64,000 bases of DNA from Taeniopygia guttata. Lineage: Eukaryota > Chordata > Aves > Passeriformes > Estrildidae. Of the stretch, positions 12,901 to 23,240 are shown in pieces. The first letter of the stretch is position 1; every line of letters begins with the position of its first letter. The translations under genes and the position numbers were made by a program. The notes under the pieces are model-generated. The model ran no database searches and was not told the origin of the DNA. It worked only from the letters and a program-made list of their open reading frames with translations. The stretch covers positions 5,701,501-5,765,500 of the forward strand of contig NC_133028.1 of the NCBI RefSeq assembly GCF_048771995.1. The letters are read 5' to 3'.

Positions 12901-15900
12901 TTTAGCTTATTAGATAAACTTTCCCAACAACACAGAGCTCTGGCATTTCAGACTTTAATGTATTTGATGCCAAATTTGAACTTCATTTTGCTCTAAGTCT
13001 GTTCTCAGAGTGAACTCTGCAGGCAGATAAGTCTAGGGCCCATCCAAGTTCACAAGCAATGACTACAATAACTTAAAAATTGACCACACAAAACTTTTTA
13101 TGTAGGTATAACCCTGCCCCAATATGGGGAAAACAGAAATTTAGCCTGAAATTGCCAATAGCAGATAATAGTGCCAATGGCAGCAAGTTCTTTCACAACC
13201 CAAGCTTGCTAAATAGGAAGTCTATTGATTCTACATGCAAGAGCAGCTCCCATTTGGCTGTGTCACACGAAATGGGTACCAGGATTAGCATGTTTCCCAA
13301 TCTCAGACCAGGCCATTTAGCTGTGCCTGAGCATGCATGGTTAGTAAGACCATAAGCAGTGTTTTGGAGATGGTAATCTGTAAAATAAGTGAGCACTTAC
13401 ATGTGACAGAAACAGAACTCCAGTCTCATGAATCAAGGTAAGGGTTGTGTTTCCTTAAATTCTAATGACTGTTTTATTTTGGAAGCAGCAGGATTTTGAC
13501 CAGAATGTGTTGAGAATCAATTCACTACATCAATTACACTTAATTATTTCTATTGGTTTCAGCTTAAGTATATTATGGTGAAGGGATGGGGGAGGGCAAT
13601 TCCAGTCTGGGACTCTGGTGCCAACAAAGACTTTGCTGGCAGGTTCCAAGTGTATTTTCCAGCAGCACAGGGAAATTGCATTGGGTACGTATGGAAGATT
13701 TGCTTCAAATGTTAACAGTTCAGGGAAATGCTGAATTTCACCTGGATTTAAACATTACACATATTCATCTGACAAAAAGGTCTAGAGTTCAGGGTACATT
13801 TTAAAGTAGGCCCCTTAAGATACTACAGCTGGGGAAAACTAATCCAAAAAATTCCACCAAGGACATATTTAATGAGACAATCCTAACTTGTGCTCTGAAC
13901 TTCACAGAACTACATCCTTTGTTACAAGCAGAACTGGGGACTTGTGCAGTTCCCACTGCTTTTAATTTTTTAATGCAAACACCACAGACAGTAACTGAGA
14001 TTGAAAATCCAGAGGAACAAGCACACTGCACACAGCCAATTGAGCTCATTTTTGAAGACCTCACTGAAAAAACCCTTCTGACACTCAACAGGAACAGAGT
14101 AGATTAATGGGATCCTTTTTACTATTTTATCAAGCAACATATTTGAAATTTTTAAAAATTTTTTTATTTACATCTATTATTTTTCAAATAAATACACTAC
14201 ATAAAATTAAAACAGCAGGACAGAACAGTGGAAAAACTATTCCCATGATAACTGAATCGGCAATTTGGAGATCAGACTCAAGCCTAAGCTTCATTACACT
14301 TGCAAGCATTTTCTTTGGCTTATAAGAAATATCATCACCAATTTCCACTGAACATTTACACCCTCTCCATACAACCTAGGGTTGCTCTACCTCAGAGGAT
14401 TTAATGAAGAAAGTATAGCTAAACCTGGAAGTGTATTTGTACACAGTCCACTTGCTAAAGCAGAATTGGAAAGTTTAAAAACTTAGGACAAGATTACATA
14501 GATTTATTTCAGGCTTCAAGCTGGTAATAAGGATGGAATTTTACTCTAGTTAATTGGTTTAGATACAGGAGCAAGGATTTGAGACAGATGCATCCTTAAG
14601 CTTTGGATAACAGTGACATGTGGATTAAAGCTTTTAGTACAAAGTTTGAACTCTCCATGATAGTCAGTCAGATATAAACAAAAAATTTAAGTTTCATGGA
14701 CATTCTGCCTAATAATGGAGCATTACTGTACTTTGTTTCTTCATCTCATTATTGTTACATTATGCTTTAGCAGATTATCATTACTACCAAAGTTTAAATG
14801 AGATTCCCAAAGGAGAAATCAGTGCTGAATACTGAACAAATGTTTAGACCCTGTCAAGAGTCATGTTCTGATGTGAAGCTATCACAAACTGTACATAACA
14901 GCAAGTATCAGACTCCCTGCACACAGAACTACTTTTACATAAGAGAACAGAGAGGGTGAAAAGCACAGCCTGAAAGTATACATGTAGCACCATTCCAGCA
15001 TAATTTCAAAGAATTGTTAATATTTACCTACAAAAACAGGTACAATAATATTCATATCACAGTTATTGTTGAACCTGAAATTCAGATATCTCATATGTAA
15101 AGCACCAAAGATAAGTTGCCCTATCTTATTATTTAGACACTGAGACTGTGAGATGCTGAATCTCCTCTATGTCTCATTAAGAGCACTGCCATAAAATTAA
15201 TATCAAAAAACCAGTAACATCCCTGAAAGAGGTACAAAATGCCTTTTTTTTTAAAAAATCTCTGGTCTTACAGAATCACAGAATGCTTTAGGATAGACCT
15301 AAAGATATCTTGTTCAACTCCCTGCCACGGGCAGTGTCTTCCCACTGCACCAGACTGCTCAAAGTCACCTTGAACATTTCCAGGGATGGGGCAGTCACTT
15401 ACACAGCAAAATGGCACTTTAGAGTTACCTGCTACTGACAGTTAGCTAGAAATACATATACACACACATATAAAAACTAACAGTATTTCTTACCGAGACC
15501 AACATTGAAGAAAACATTTTGCTAGACTGATAAAACACAAAATATTTCTACATGCTGTAGTATCTATAGGGTATGTTCTGTAAGAAATCAGGAGATTTGA
15601 GCTGTCCCAGAAGGAATAGGATGTCTGCAGTGAATTCTGAAAGCAAGTTCTGTGCTGCCTTTGCTTCTGCTGCTGACAGAATATTTAGTTCAGATTAATT
15701 GTAGCAAAAATCCAAATTTTGTGCTATAATATGATAATGCAGTCAAAGCACAAAATAAATACCTTATCAATGGCTTTTCCAACTCGGGACACACTGCTGT
15801 GAATGTCTTTGTGATCCGAGGCCAGTTTTTGCACTGTGTCTTTTATTCTCTTACAACACTGTGTCATAACAAGTGAAATCGTCCCCGACAAGTCCCCATC

Positions 15901-18900
15901 TTGATCTGGACAAAAGAGAGGAAAATTACCAACTTTGTTACAAACAAATGGCAATATCAAATCTCTTAATATGCAACAATATAAACAGACAAAAAGTGGC
16001 ATTAAATAAATGCCATCTAGAGAGTATTTGCAAAGCAAGATCAGCTTAACTGAAGGCAGATGTACAGGAATTCACCTGTGTGAAAACTCTCCTGTGGAAT
16101 TAGGAATCCAGTTGGGTGCACAATAACATTGAACAAATGCAACAGTTAAAAATTTAATGTAAAGGTCTCATGTGTCTCAGTCACAGCAGATGAACAAATA
16201 TCTCAAAGTAATGCTCAGTTCACAAATCCCTATGGATGTTACAGAAGGATACTGAAGCTACTATAGGATCAGTTTTCTTTTAGACAGCCCCTAAAGGTAC
16301 ATGAGAACATAATGTTTAACTTCAACAGGGTGCAGGCAAAATGTGGATTAATATGGCCCAATTAATTCTTGCCCCACAAGTCACCCACTGCTATTGGACT
16401 GTGTTTGAGCTGTACGAAACTTGTGCTTCCTGACTTGTGGCAGCAGCTCTGAACAGTCTCCAATTCCCTTCAATGGATGAGAAGCTGTCCATGGAGTACC
16501 TGTGGACCTTGTTATGAGATTTATTCTCTAGAAACAGTGACATTTCTTAGCTGATGTCCAACAGGTTCAGTGCTGTATGACCCACTCTGTGAAGAAAATA
16601 ATAAACAGGACAGGCTCACGGGCCCCTGACCACATCACAGCATCTCACAGCTTACACCCTCTGTGCCTTGATTCAGACATCACTCAGAAGCTTGAGTCAG
16701 AAAAAAAAAAATTACATTTTATGGTGCTTTACTTCAGTCCTTTCTTCCTGCTTTTGATTTAAAAATACAAGAAAAATCTCCCTTCCAGTCTTACCTCTGA
16801 AGGTCTCTCCTTTCTCAAAGTTCATTCTACATGAAGAATTTTTCCTTTAGGGACACAGACTTTGCAGCCTTCCACTGCAAGTTAAGGCTAATTTAAGTGA
16901 GGGAGCAGCTCAGAAATGTCTCCCTAATATTCCAGACCAAAAGTCTTCATGTGAAAAAACAAAATCACCAAAATACTCCTTTAGAAGAATGATTTTATGG
17001 AAAACATGTTCACTTTTTAAAGTTAGCTCCTTTTTGATTTCATATTTTAACACATCTTTGCTTTCAGCAGCATGTTAAGAGCCCAGTTTCTGGAGAGAGC
17101 AAAGAGAATCCAGAAAAAACTGCAGTCTTAGGGAGTAGATAATAATTTCACAGCCACTTTTTCTAGGCACCTTCCTTCTTGCAGCCTCTGAATGCTGCTG
17201 CTGACACTGTCACACACTGAGCCACCCCCCTCTGACCAGCAAACAGCTCCTGCCCTACAAACCCCAGCTGGACAAGTTTCAACAGCATTTTTCCAACAGC
17301 CATGGGTTGTAAGAATAAAAAGAACCTTTACCATGCTTTTTTCTCTCCCCAGTCCCATGAAGCCAAGGATCATCTCCTGGGCAAAAGGCTAATGGGGCTC
17401 TGGGGTTCTTTTCTAGCAGAAGAGTGAGGAGTAATAGGACTGAGTCACTTCAGTGATTTTGTGCATCCAAATTAAAACTGAAAATTCCACTCAACTACTC
17501 CAAAAAGTTCATCTCCCAAAATTATTTCAAGAATATTCATTATTTCTTAGTCACTATTTAATTTTGATGACAAACACTTAAAATAACATGAAGGATCTTT
17601 AACCGTTTTATAAATTTTGACATGGCAAAATGACCAGCCAGAGATTATGCAACAAGCAAAATGGAAATATTCATTCCCCAAGAAACAGAAAGACTAAAAT
17701 GCACTTTCTGAAAGCCATTAAGCTAAAACCCAAACAACCCACATGGGTGCCTGCTTTTACCCCAAGCAAAGAAGTGAATTATTGGTCCCTGACACTGTAG
17801 CAGAAATTCAACTCCAGCAAAGCAATGAAAATGTCTACAGAGGAAAAGCCATCAGAGCTGTAGAAGGTTTCCCCTCTGCACCCCTCTCTATCAGCAGCAA
17901 TCAAACTACAAGCTACTTGCACTAAATCAGCAGAGAAAGCCTGCAGCCATCCCTCCTGGTAATTCAGAGGACAGAGAGACAGCTTCTGTCTGTGATGTGT
18001 GTGCACAGTCACAATTTAAAAAAACCTGAAATATATTGGCCCACAAACACCGAGCACAGAGCAGAGTGTAATGCCAAGTTTGCTCAGCCAGACACACTTA
18101 TACCATCCAAGAATATGCAATCCTTGGCTAATCCAGAAAGACAGATTTATTAAGAGAACAGAGAAGAAAAACAAATTTGTCTTCCCATTCACAGGCCTGA
18201 GCATAGGGCTGGTCTGCCCTTAGGCTTTAACATGAAATCAGCTCAAGACATTTTAATACACTGTGTGAGGAGGGGAGAAGAAAACCAGTTTAGAGGTTAA
18301 GGCAGTTTCTAATAGTTTCTTTTTCTCCACCCACTTCCTTTTTTATCCAGTGCCTATTTAAGGTCTTTTCATAGATCTTTGCTCTCAGATCTTGTCCTAA
18401 CCTCTTCTTCAGCAGTGAGGGCTTTCATTTCTCTTTCTTGTTTCCTTTGAAATTACATCCAGAAGCCTTTATCTGCAGTTCATAGCCCTGAATTAGACTT
18501 CCACATTAAGATGTCTGGCTGCTTTCAATTCCATCCATTTTCAAAAATCCTAAAGATAGTGTGCAAAAGCTGAAAATACCTGTTCTTTTCAGAAAGTTAC
18601 AAATAACATGTTAAAGAAAAAAGAAAATAGTAAGAATTTTGACCCTTATGAATCCAGTTCACCCTCAGATGGCAAAATTGAAGAGTCCCTAGATGTCTGA
18701 GAGCACACTAGCAATGTATTGGCTTCATTCTAGAGCACTTACTAAAGTAAAGCTCAGTTTGGGATGTGCTCTCTGGGACAGCATCACTTAGTAAGTGCTG
18801 AAATTATGTCCAAGGCCTTCACTGGACAGTACCAAAAACTGCTAATCCAAGCTTGGATGGAAAACCCAACGAGGACCCTGAAGGAATCACACACTGGAAC

Positions 18901-20473
18901 CTTTTAAATTCATTACAAAGAGAGTAAAAGCTCTGGAGCTGCAACAGGAACGTCCAACAAAGACCAACACAAGACTGAGAGTCACACACACAGCTCTCCA
19001 GGCAAGGTCAGCACCTCAGTTTGTGAAGACACATATTTTAGTGACAGCCCTCAATGCTCAAGACCAGGCTGTTTCAAACAGCACAAAAAACAGCTACTGA
19101 AACACAGCTCAAAACAATGCCAAAAAGACCAAGCCTTATTTCATCCCCAATAAACGCCTCACAACCAGAATTCCAGGTTTGCTCTCTATAGAAACTTCTG
19201 GGTACACACAGAGCAGCTCCACACACTCGTGCTTGTGTTCCTGGAATTATGCACACTCCTGAGTGAGCTTTGCACCTGTGTTCACACAGAACCACGGCAA
19301 ACACGCTCTCCCCCAACCAAACAAAAACAAAAGCAGAGCAGCAGCACAGTTGCTCTCAAGTTTGGTCTCAGGAGCCTGCAAGTTCCTATTTTTAATCCTT
19401 GAGCCATCACTCACTTCCTGCATGGCCTTGGGTAAATCACTTCAGCTGCTTCTCCATTCCCTCCCACTCCAATAAACACGGCACTACCTCCATGTCCGGG
19501 ATTTCGCAAGGTTCAAACGCTCCGTGTTTACAGCCCTCGCAAGCGCCCAGCATCAGCTATGACACAGACAAGGCTTGTTTACCTCCTGAACACGGCCGCA
19601 GCAAAGGAACACAACCCAGGGACACAGGAAAAGAGACAAAAACAGAAAAGAAATGGGGGCGGGGAGTGGAGGTGGGAAAGCAAACAGGTCAGCCCTGCCG
19701 TATTTCCTCTGTGTTTCCCCTGGCATGACCAACCCCTTTGTAACCCAGCATAAAGGGTTATGGAGGCGCTGAGCGGGGTCACGCCAGACCTGCTGGCCAG
19801 GAACAAACAAACATCTCCAGCAGCACACACGAGGGGGAGAGGCCCGAGATTGAGCACAGAATCATGGAATATGCTGAGCTGGAAGGTTCCCACCAGAACC
19901 ATCGAGTCCGGCTCCTGGTCCTGCACAGGACAACCCCAACAATCCCAGCACGGAGCTGACAGCATTGTCCCAACACTCCTTGAGCTCTGCCAGGCTGGTG
20001 CTGTGCCCACTGCCCTGGGGAGCCTGTTCAGTGCCCAGCCACCCTCTGGGGGAAGAACCTTTTCCTGATATCCAACCTGAACCTCTCAAATGTTCCCTGT
20101 CAACAACGCCCCGAAGCTCCGGGGCCGCGGGGGCAGACCCCCGGCTCAACCCCCGGGACGGGGGAGTCCCTGGAACCAGGGCTCTCCTTAGAGGAGTTCC
20201 CAGCCACAAACCCCGCAAGTTTTAAGGGGTGTCCAACCCACAACGCCCCAAATTTTGGGTTTCCCCTCCCGGAAGGAGGAGCAGGGTCCCCTGGGCAGAG
20301 GGGGGCGCAGGGTGAGGGGATCTCCACGTACTCTCGGTCTGCAGGATCTCCCTGCGCAGCCCTCCCGCGTACTGGATCAGCTCCTCCAGGCTGCGCTCGC
20401 ACAGCTGCCCGTATCCCGAGAACTTCTGCAGCACCTTCTCCAGCTCCCGCTCCACCGTCACGCACTGGTCCAT
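3741..20473 (-). CDS. RMND5A: RMND5A, E3 ubiquitin ligase subunit of the CTLH/GID complex (5' six coding exons; partial)
   Basis: Six exons read on the minus strand join in frame to about 284 residues: 20473-20332, 15905-15763, 9785-9651, 9498-9398, 4776-4610 and 3906-3741. All have AG acceptors and GT donors, and codon phases match across each junction. The protein begins [15 protein letters not shown] and matches vertebrate RMND5A almost residue for residue. The family is known to pair with MAEA as the catalytic RING-like heterodimer of the CTLH (GID) ubiquitin ligase in cytosol and nucleus. A LisH motif lies near residues 114-146 (exon 3 into 4), followed by the CTLH region (exons 4-5). 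Human RMND5A has 391 residues, so roughly the last 107, including the RING-like domain, fall beyond the left edge; I found no exon for them in 1-3740. The start ATG is in a good context (G at -3, G at +4). The frame stays open upstream to about 20617, but the family starts at MDQ. Identification is near certain. Confidence 0.96.
3907..4609. other. RMND5A: RMND5A intron 5
   Basis: A 703-bp intron flanked by a GT donor and AG acceptor on the minus strand. No other feature was seen. Confidence 0.9.
4610..4776 (-). CDS. RMND5A: RMND5A coding exon 5 (CTLH region)
   Basis: This 167-bp exon encodes [18 protein letters not shown] through [10 protein letters not shown]. The acceptor is CTTCTTCCAG and the donor is AAAG|GTACAT. 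The final G plus AC of exon 6 form the Asp codon. Confidence 0.95.
4777..9397. other. RMND5A: RMND5A intron 4
   Basis: A 4.6-kb AT-rich intron. It contains short T-rich and A-rich runs near 5.56 and 5.78 kb and a short TTGG repeat near 8.75 kb. No coding exon, RNA gene or recognisable interspersed repeat was seen. Confidence 0.85.
9398..9498 (-). CDS. RMND5A: RMND5A coding exon 4 (LisH/CTLH linker)
   Basis: This 101-bp exon encodes [17 protein letters not shown] through VRVLRPAL. It is not obvious as an open frame on its own but is required by family alignment. The polypyrimidine-AG acceptor is clear; the donor GA|GTGAGT splits a Glu codon that exon 5 completes. Confidence 0.94.
9651..9785 (-). 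CDS. RMND5A: RMND5A coding exon 3 (start of LisH)
   Basis: This 135-bp exon encodes 45 residues from [15 protein letters not shown] to DVAEELCQ. The LisH core ([20 protein letters not shown]) is here. The acceptor is TGTTTCAG and the donor is CAG|GTAACA. Confidence 0.95.
9786..15762. other. RMND5A: RMND5A intron 2
   Basis: A 6-kb AT-rich intron. Apart from one CR1 fragment near 15.3 kb, I see nothing I can name; the short open frames lack codon bias and splice partners. Confidence 0.85.
15271..15398 (-). mobile_element. CR1 LINE 3'-end fragment
   Basis: The plus strand reads CAGAATCACAGAATG..., then a diverged form of the CR1 3' end (TTCAACTCCCTGCCACGGGC, CTGCTCAAAGTCACCTTGAA, TTCCAGGGATGGGGCA). 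This is the reverse complement of the CR1 sense strand, so the element is inserted on the minus strand. It is short and old. Confidence 0.85.
15763..15905 (-). CDS. RMND5A: RMND5A coding exon 2
   Basis: This 143-bp exon encodes [17 protein letters not shown] through [10 protein letters not shown]. The acceptor is TTTTGTCCAG and the donor is AAG|GTATTT. It ends in phase 0. Confidence 0.95.
15906..20331. other. RMND5A: RMND5A intron 1
   Basis: A 4.4-kb intron. Its last visible landmark before exon 1 is a CR1 fragment at 19.86-20.1 kb. The rest contains no feature I can support. Confidence 0.85.
19858..20105 (-). mobile_element. CR1 LINE 3'-end fragment in RMND5A intron 1
   Basis: The plus strand shows AGAATCATGGAATATGCTGA, then CATCGAGTCCGGCTCCTGGT, CTGCACAGGACAACCCCAAC and CCCAGCCACCCTCTGGGGGA. 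This is a well-preserved antisense CR1 3' region. It ends about 230 bp from exon 1, at the edge of the CpG island. Confidence 0.92.
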
Positions 20474-20900
20474 CGCGCCCGGGCCGCGCTGCTCCTCCTC
20501 CTCCTCGTCGCCGTCCTGCTCGTCCTGCAGCCCCGCGGCCGGGCCCCCCGGGCCCGCCGCCAGCCCCGGCCCCGGCCGGCCCCGGCCCCGCTCCCGCGGC
20601 ACCCCGCGCCGCCGCACTTCCGCGCAGGCAGCGCCGCGGCCGCCTCAGCGAGGGACCTTGGCGCAATGCGGGGCGGAGCGGCGCTTTTCGGTCAGGCGGC
20701 TCTGGCGCGCCGCCGGTGGGGATGGACGGGTGGGGTTTTTTTCCGGTGTCCCGGTAGGATCAGGAAGTGCTTCCCGGGAAGGTGGCGCGTGGGAGTCAGC
20801 CTGGGGAACGGGTATCCCGGGGGTGTTGCGGGTCAGGCAGGGAGATGGGCAGCTCAGCGCGGGGGCCTCAGGGCGGTGTTGTCATGGCGACGCTGAGGCC
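20100..20900. promoter_or_regulatory. RMND5A: CpG-rich RMND5A promoter and 5' region
   Basis: A dense run of CG dinucleotides surrounds exon 1 and its upstream flank, with no TATA box seen. On the minus strand an ETS-family core (CGGAAGTG) lies at 20622-20615, about 145 bp upstream of the start codon. Island edges are judged by eye. Confidence 0.75.
20332..20473 (-). CDS. RMND5A: RMND5A coding exon 1
   Basis: It encodes the N-terminus from MDQCVTVE to ...EILQTE. The donor reads GTACGT; the last base (A) joins exon 2 to make an Asn codon, giving ILQTENQDGDLSG, which lines up with the human protein. The 142-bp exon sits inside a CpG island. Confidence 0.95.
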
Positions 20901-20944
20901 TGAGGGGAGCTGGGCCCGGGGAGGCCTCGGGGGCCGGGACGGCT

Positions 20945-21300
20945 CCTCTGGATCTTGGCTTGTCTGGATCCTGGTCCCTCGGGATCCTGGCCCCTCAGAT
21001 CCTGGCTTGTCTGGATCCTGGCCCCTCCGGATCTTGGTCCCTCGGATCCTGGCCCCTCCGGATCTTGGTCCCTCGGATCCTGGCCCCTGGGACCTCGGCC
21101 TCTCCGGATCCTTGCCCCTGGGATCCTGGCCCGTCCGAATCTTGGTCCCTCAGATCTTGGCCCCTTGGGACGAAGACCTTGGGGTCTTGGCCCCTGGGAT
21201 CCTGGCCCCTCCAAATCTTGGTCCCTCAGATCTTGGCCCCTTGGGATCTTGGCCCCTGGGATCCTGGTGGCCCCTCCGGATCCTGGTGGCCCCTCGGGCC
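20945..21300. repeat. GC-rich minisatellite upstream of RMND5A
   Basis: Tandem copies of a roughly 17-bp unit of the form GGATCCTGGCCCCTC, alternating with GGATCTTGGTCCCTC, fill this stretch. A longer block beginning GGATCCTGGCCC at 21121 recurs at 21197, an offset of 76 bp, so there is higher-order structure. It stays open in several frames on both strands, which explains the long repetitive (Pro/Gly/Ser/Trp) reading frames; these are not genes. Confidence 0.92.
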
Positions 21301-21624
21301 GGGGAGCGGTTTGGGGCCGTGGGGTGGCTGTGGTGCCCCAAACATCGCACAAGTAATGCTGAGCAGCACCAGGGCTGAGTTAAGGAACCTGGGGAGCTGG
21401 GAGTATTTAAGCTGCCATTGGGTTGTTAATTGGTCGGTAAACTTTCTGGTGGGTGCTGTGTTGGCCAGCAGTCCAAGTGCATTGGACTGGCAGCAGCTTA
21501 TAAAAATGTGCTCAGATCGAATTGCAGTTGGTTAGCACCAGCTCCAGGCGAATTCAGAGGAGACCACCAAGCTGATGAGAGGGATGAAGCACTTCTGTGG
21601 GGAAAATTCTGCTGAGAAAATTGG

Positions 21625-22003
21625 GATTGTCCAGCCTGGAAGAGAGAAAACTTTTGAGTGACCTAACTGTGGCCTTCCTGTACCTGAAGGGAACTTACAG
21701 AAAAGATGGGGCAAGACTTGACAAGGGCATGTAGTGACAGGAACAGAGGGAATGGCTGCAAAATGAAAGAGACAAGGTTTAGATTTAATATTAGGAAAAA
21801 AAATCTTTACTGTGGGGGTGGGGAGGCCCTGGCACAGGCTGCCCAGGGAAGCTGTGGATGCCCCGACCCTGGAAGTGTTCCAGAGCAGGCTGGATGGGGC
21901 TCTGAGTAACCTGGGCTAGTGGAAGGTGTCCCTGCACACATCAAGAGCTTGGAACTGAATCGTCTTCAAGGTCTCTTCCAACCCAAACCATTCTGTGATT
22001 TTA
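21625..22003 (+). mobile_element. CR1 LINE 3' fragment
   Basis: Sense-strand CR1 landmarks occur in order: GTCCAGCCTGGAAGAGAG, TTAGATTTAATATTAGGAAA, GGCACAGGCTGCCCAGGGAA, GATGCCCCGACCCTGGAAGT, TTCCAACCCAAACCATTCTG. About 380 bp of the 3' end are kept. The open reading frames here are remnants, not genes. Confidence 0.93.
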
Positions 22004-22769
22004 TTCTGATGGCTTTGTCAGCTTTGGTGTTTGGAGGCAGTAGTTCAGGACACACAGGACTCTGGGTTTTGTGTAGCACAGTAACCAACAAAGCTCCTGA
22101 TAAATCTGGCCAAAGTTAACTGGAAAACCTGCATTTGGTCTGAGCCTGGGGTAGTGCTGCTTCATCTGTGTCCACAGTGCAGGGCAGGACAGGAAAATCA
22201 AGAGTTTGGTATTCTCACAAGAACAGAGGACTTGTGCGATGTGCAGTGTCAGTAATTGGTCACATTTTGGCCCAAACTGCTGCTTTTCTACGGTTTTGCT
22301 CTTCATTTAATCACAAATTATGCTTAAACACAAGCACTATCTTCTGAGGTTTAATTTGTGAAGTTCTCCACTGCTGTGGGCTCCGTGATCATCTCAGCAC
22401 ATTCAAGCAAGGACCCTTTATTTATTTATTTATTTTTGACGTTAAACAGAGCAGAGCTCTTCTCCAAGGGGGCAATAAATAGTTTTACTGTTACAAAACC
22501 AGAAAACACAAAGTGCCTAGGAATAAAAAAGTGTCTTTATTTGAAGCTTTAATTATTTTATTCTGCTCCTGTAAGTTGGTTTGCCCTGACTGATGTCCGT
22601 TTTTGTGCGTTAATCACTGTGTGTTTTCAGCAGATCAAATTCCCGCAGGGGGTGACCATCAGATCCAGCTGTGGCTGCAGAAATCCCTGATCACCTCCGC
22701 GGGTGTCGCAGCTGACCCTGAGCAGGGGGTTGGGCTTCAGAGCCTCCTGAATTCCTGCGTGAATCACCG

Positions 22770-22866
22770 GCGGATCGCGGTGCTGCCTCACCCGGATGGC
22801 AGGGGGTGGAACTGGATGGTGTTTGCGGTCCTTCCCAACCCAGCCATGCCAGGATTCCACGGTTCA
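22770..22866 (+). mobile_element. Diverged CR1 LINE 3' end
   Basis: The stretch GAACTGGATGG...CGGTCCTTCCCAACCCA...CCAGGATTCCACGGTTC has the layout of the CR1 3' terminus. The GC-rich sequence upstream to about 22.63 kb may belong to the same copy but is too diverged to assign. Confidence 0.6.
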
Positions 22867-23170
22867 ACAGCCGGGGCTTTAGCCGAGCTGTCAGTAGTGG
22901 TCACTGTGTTACACATTCGTACCTCTGCTAAATCTACTTCCCGTTGGCCGCTCAAAAGCAGAAAACATCCGATTTAAAATTCCTCTGCCTACAACACTAT
23001 AATGTCTGGGCTGCTGCCATCTTGCTTTGAGACTCCCATAGAAGTTTATTTTGTTTTATTTAACATCAATTACAAGGAGGCACAATTTCATATCACACCT
23101 AAAACATACCGAGGTGCACCCATGTTGATAAGCACATCAAGAATTTCTGTGTTTGTGAATTCCCAGAAAT

Positions 23171-23240
23171 TCACAGAACTGTAGATGATCCTGAGTTGCA
23201 AGGGACCCACGAGGATCATTGAGGTCCAATTCCTGTCATC
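23171..23240 (-). mobile_element. Short CR1 LINE 3'-end fragment
   Basis: The plus strand shows a diverged antisense CR1 end: CACAGAACTGTAGATGATCC..., CAAGGGACCCACGAGGATCA, TTGAGGTCCAATTCCTGTCA. Confidence 0.75.

Noticed and set aside
20767-21535. Long overlapping frames rich in Gly, Pro, Ser and Trp on both strands
   Set aside because: They are translations of the minisatellite in several frames and show no non-repetitive domain.
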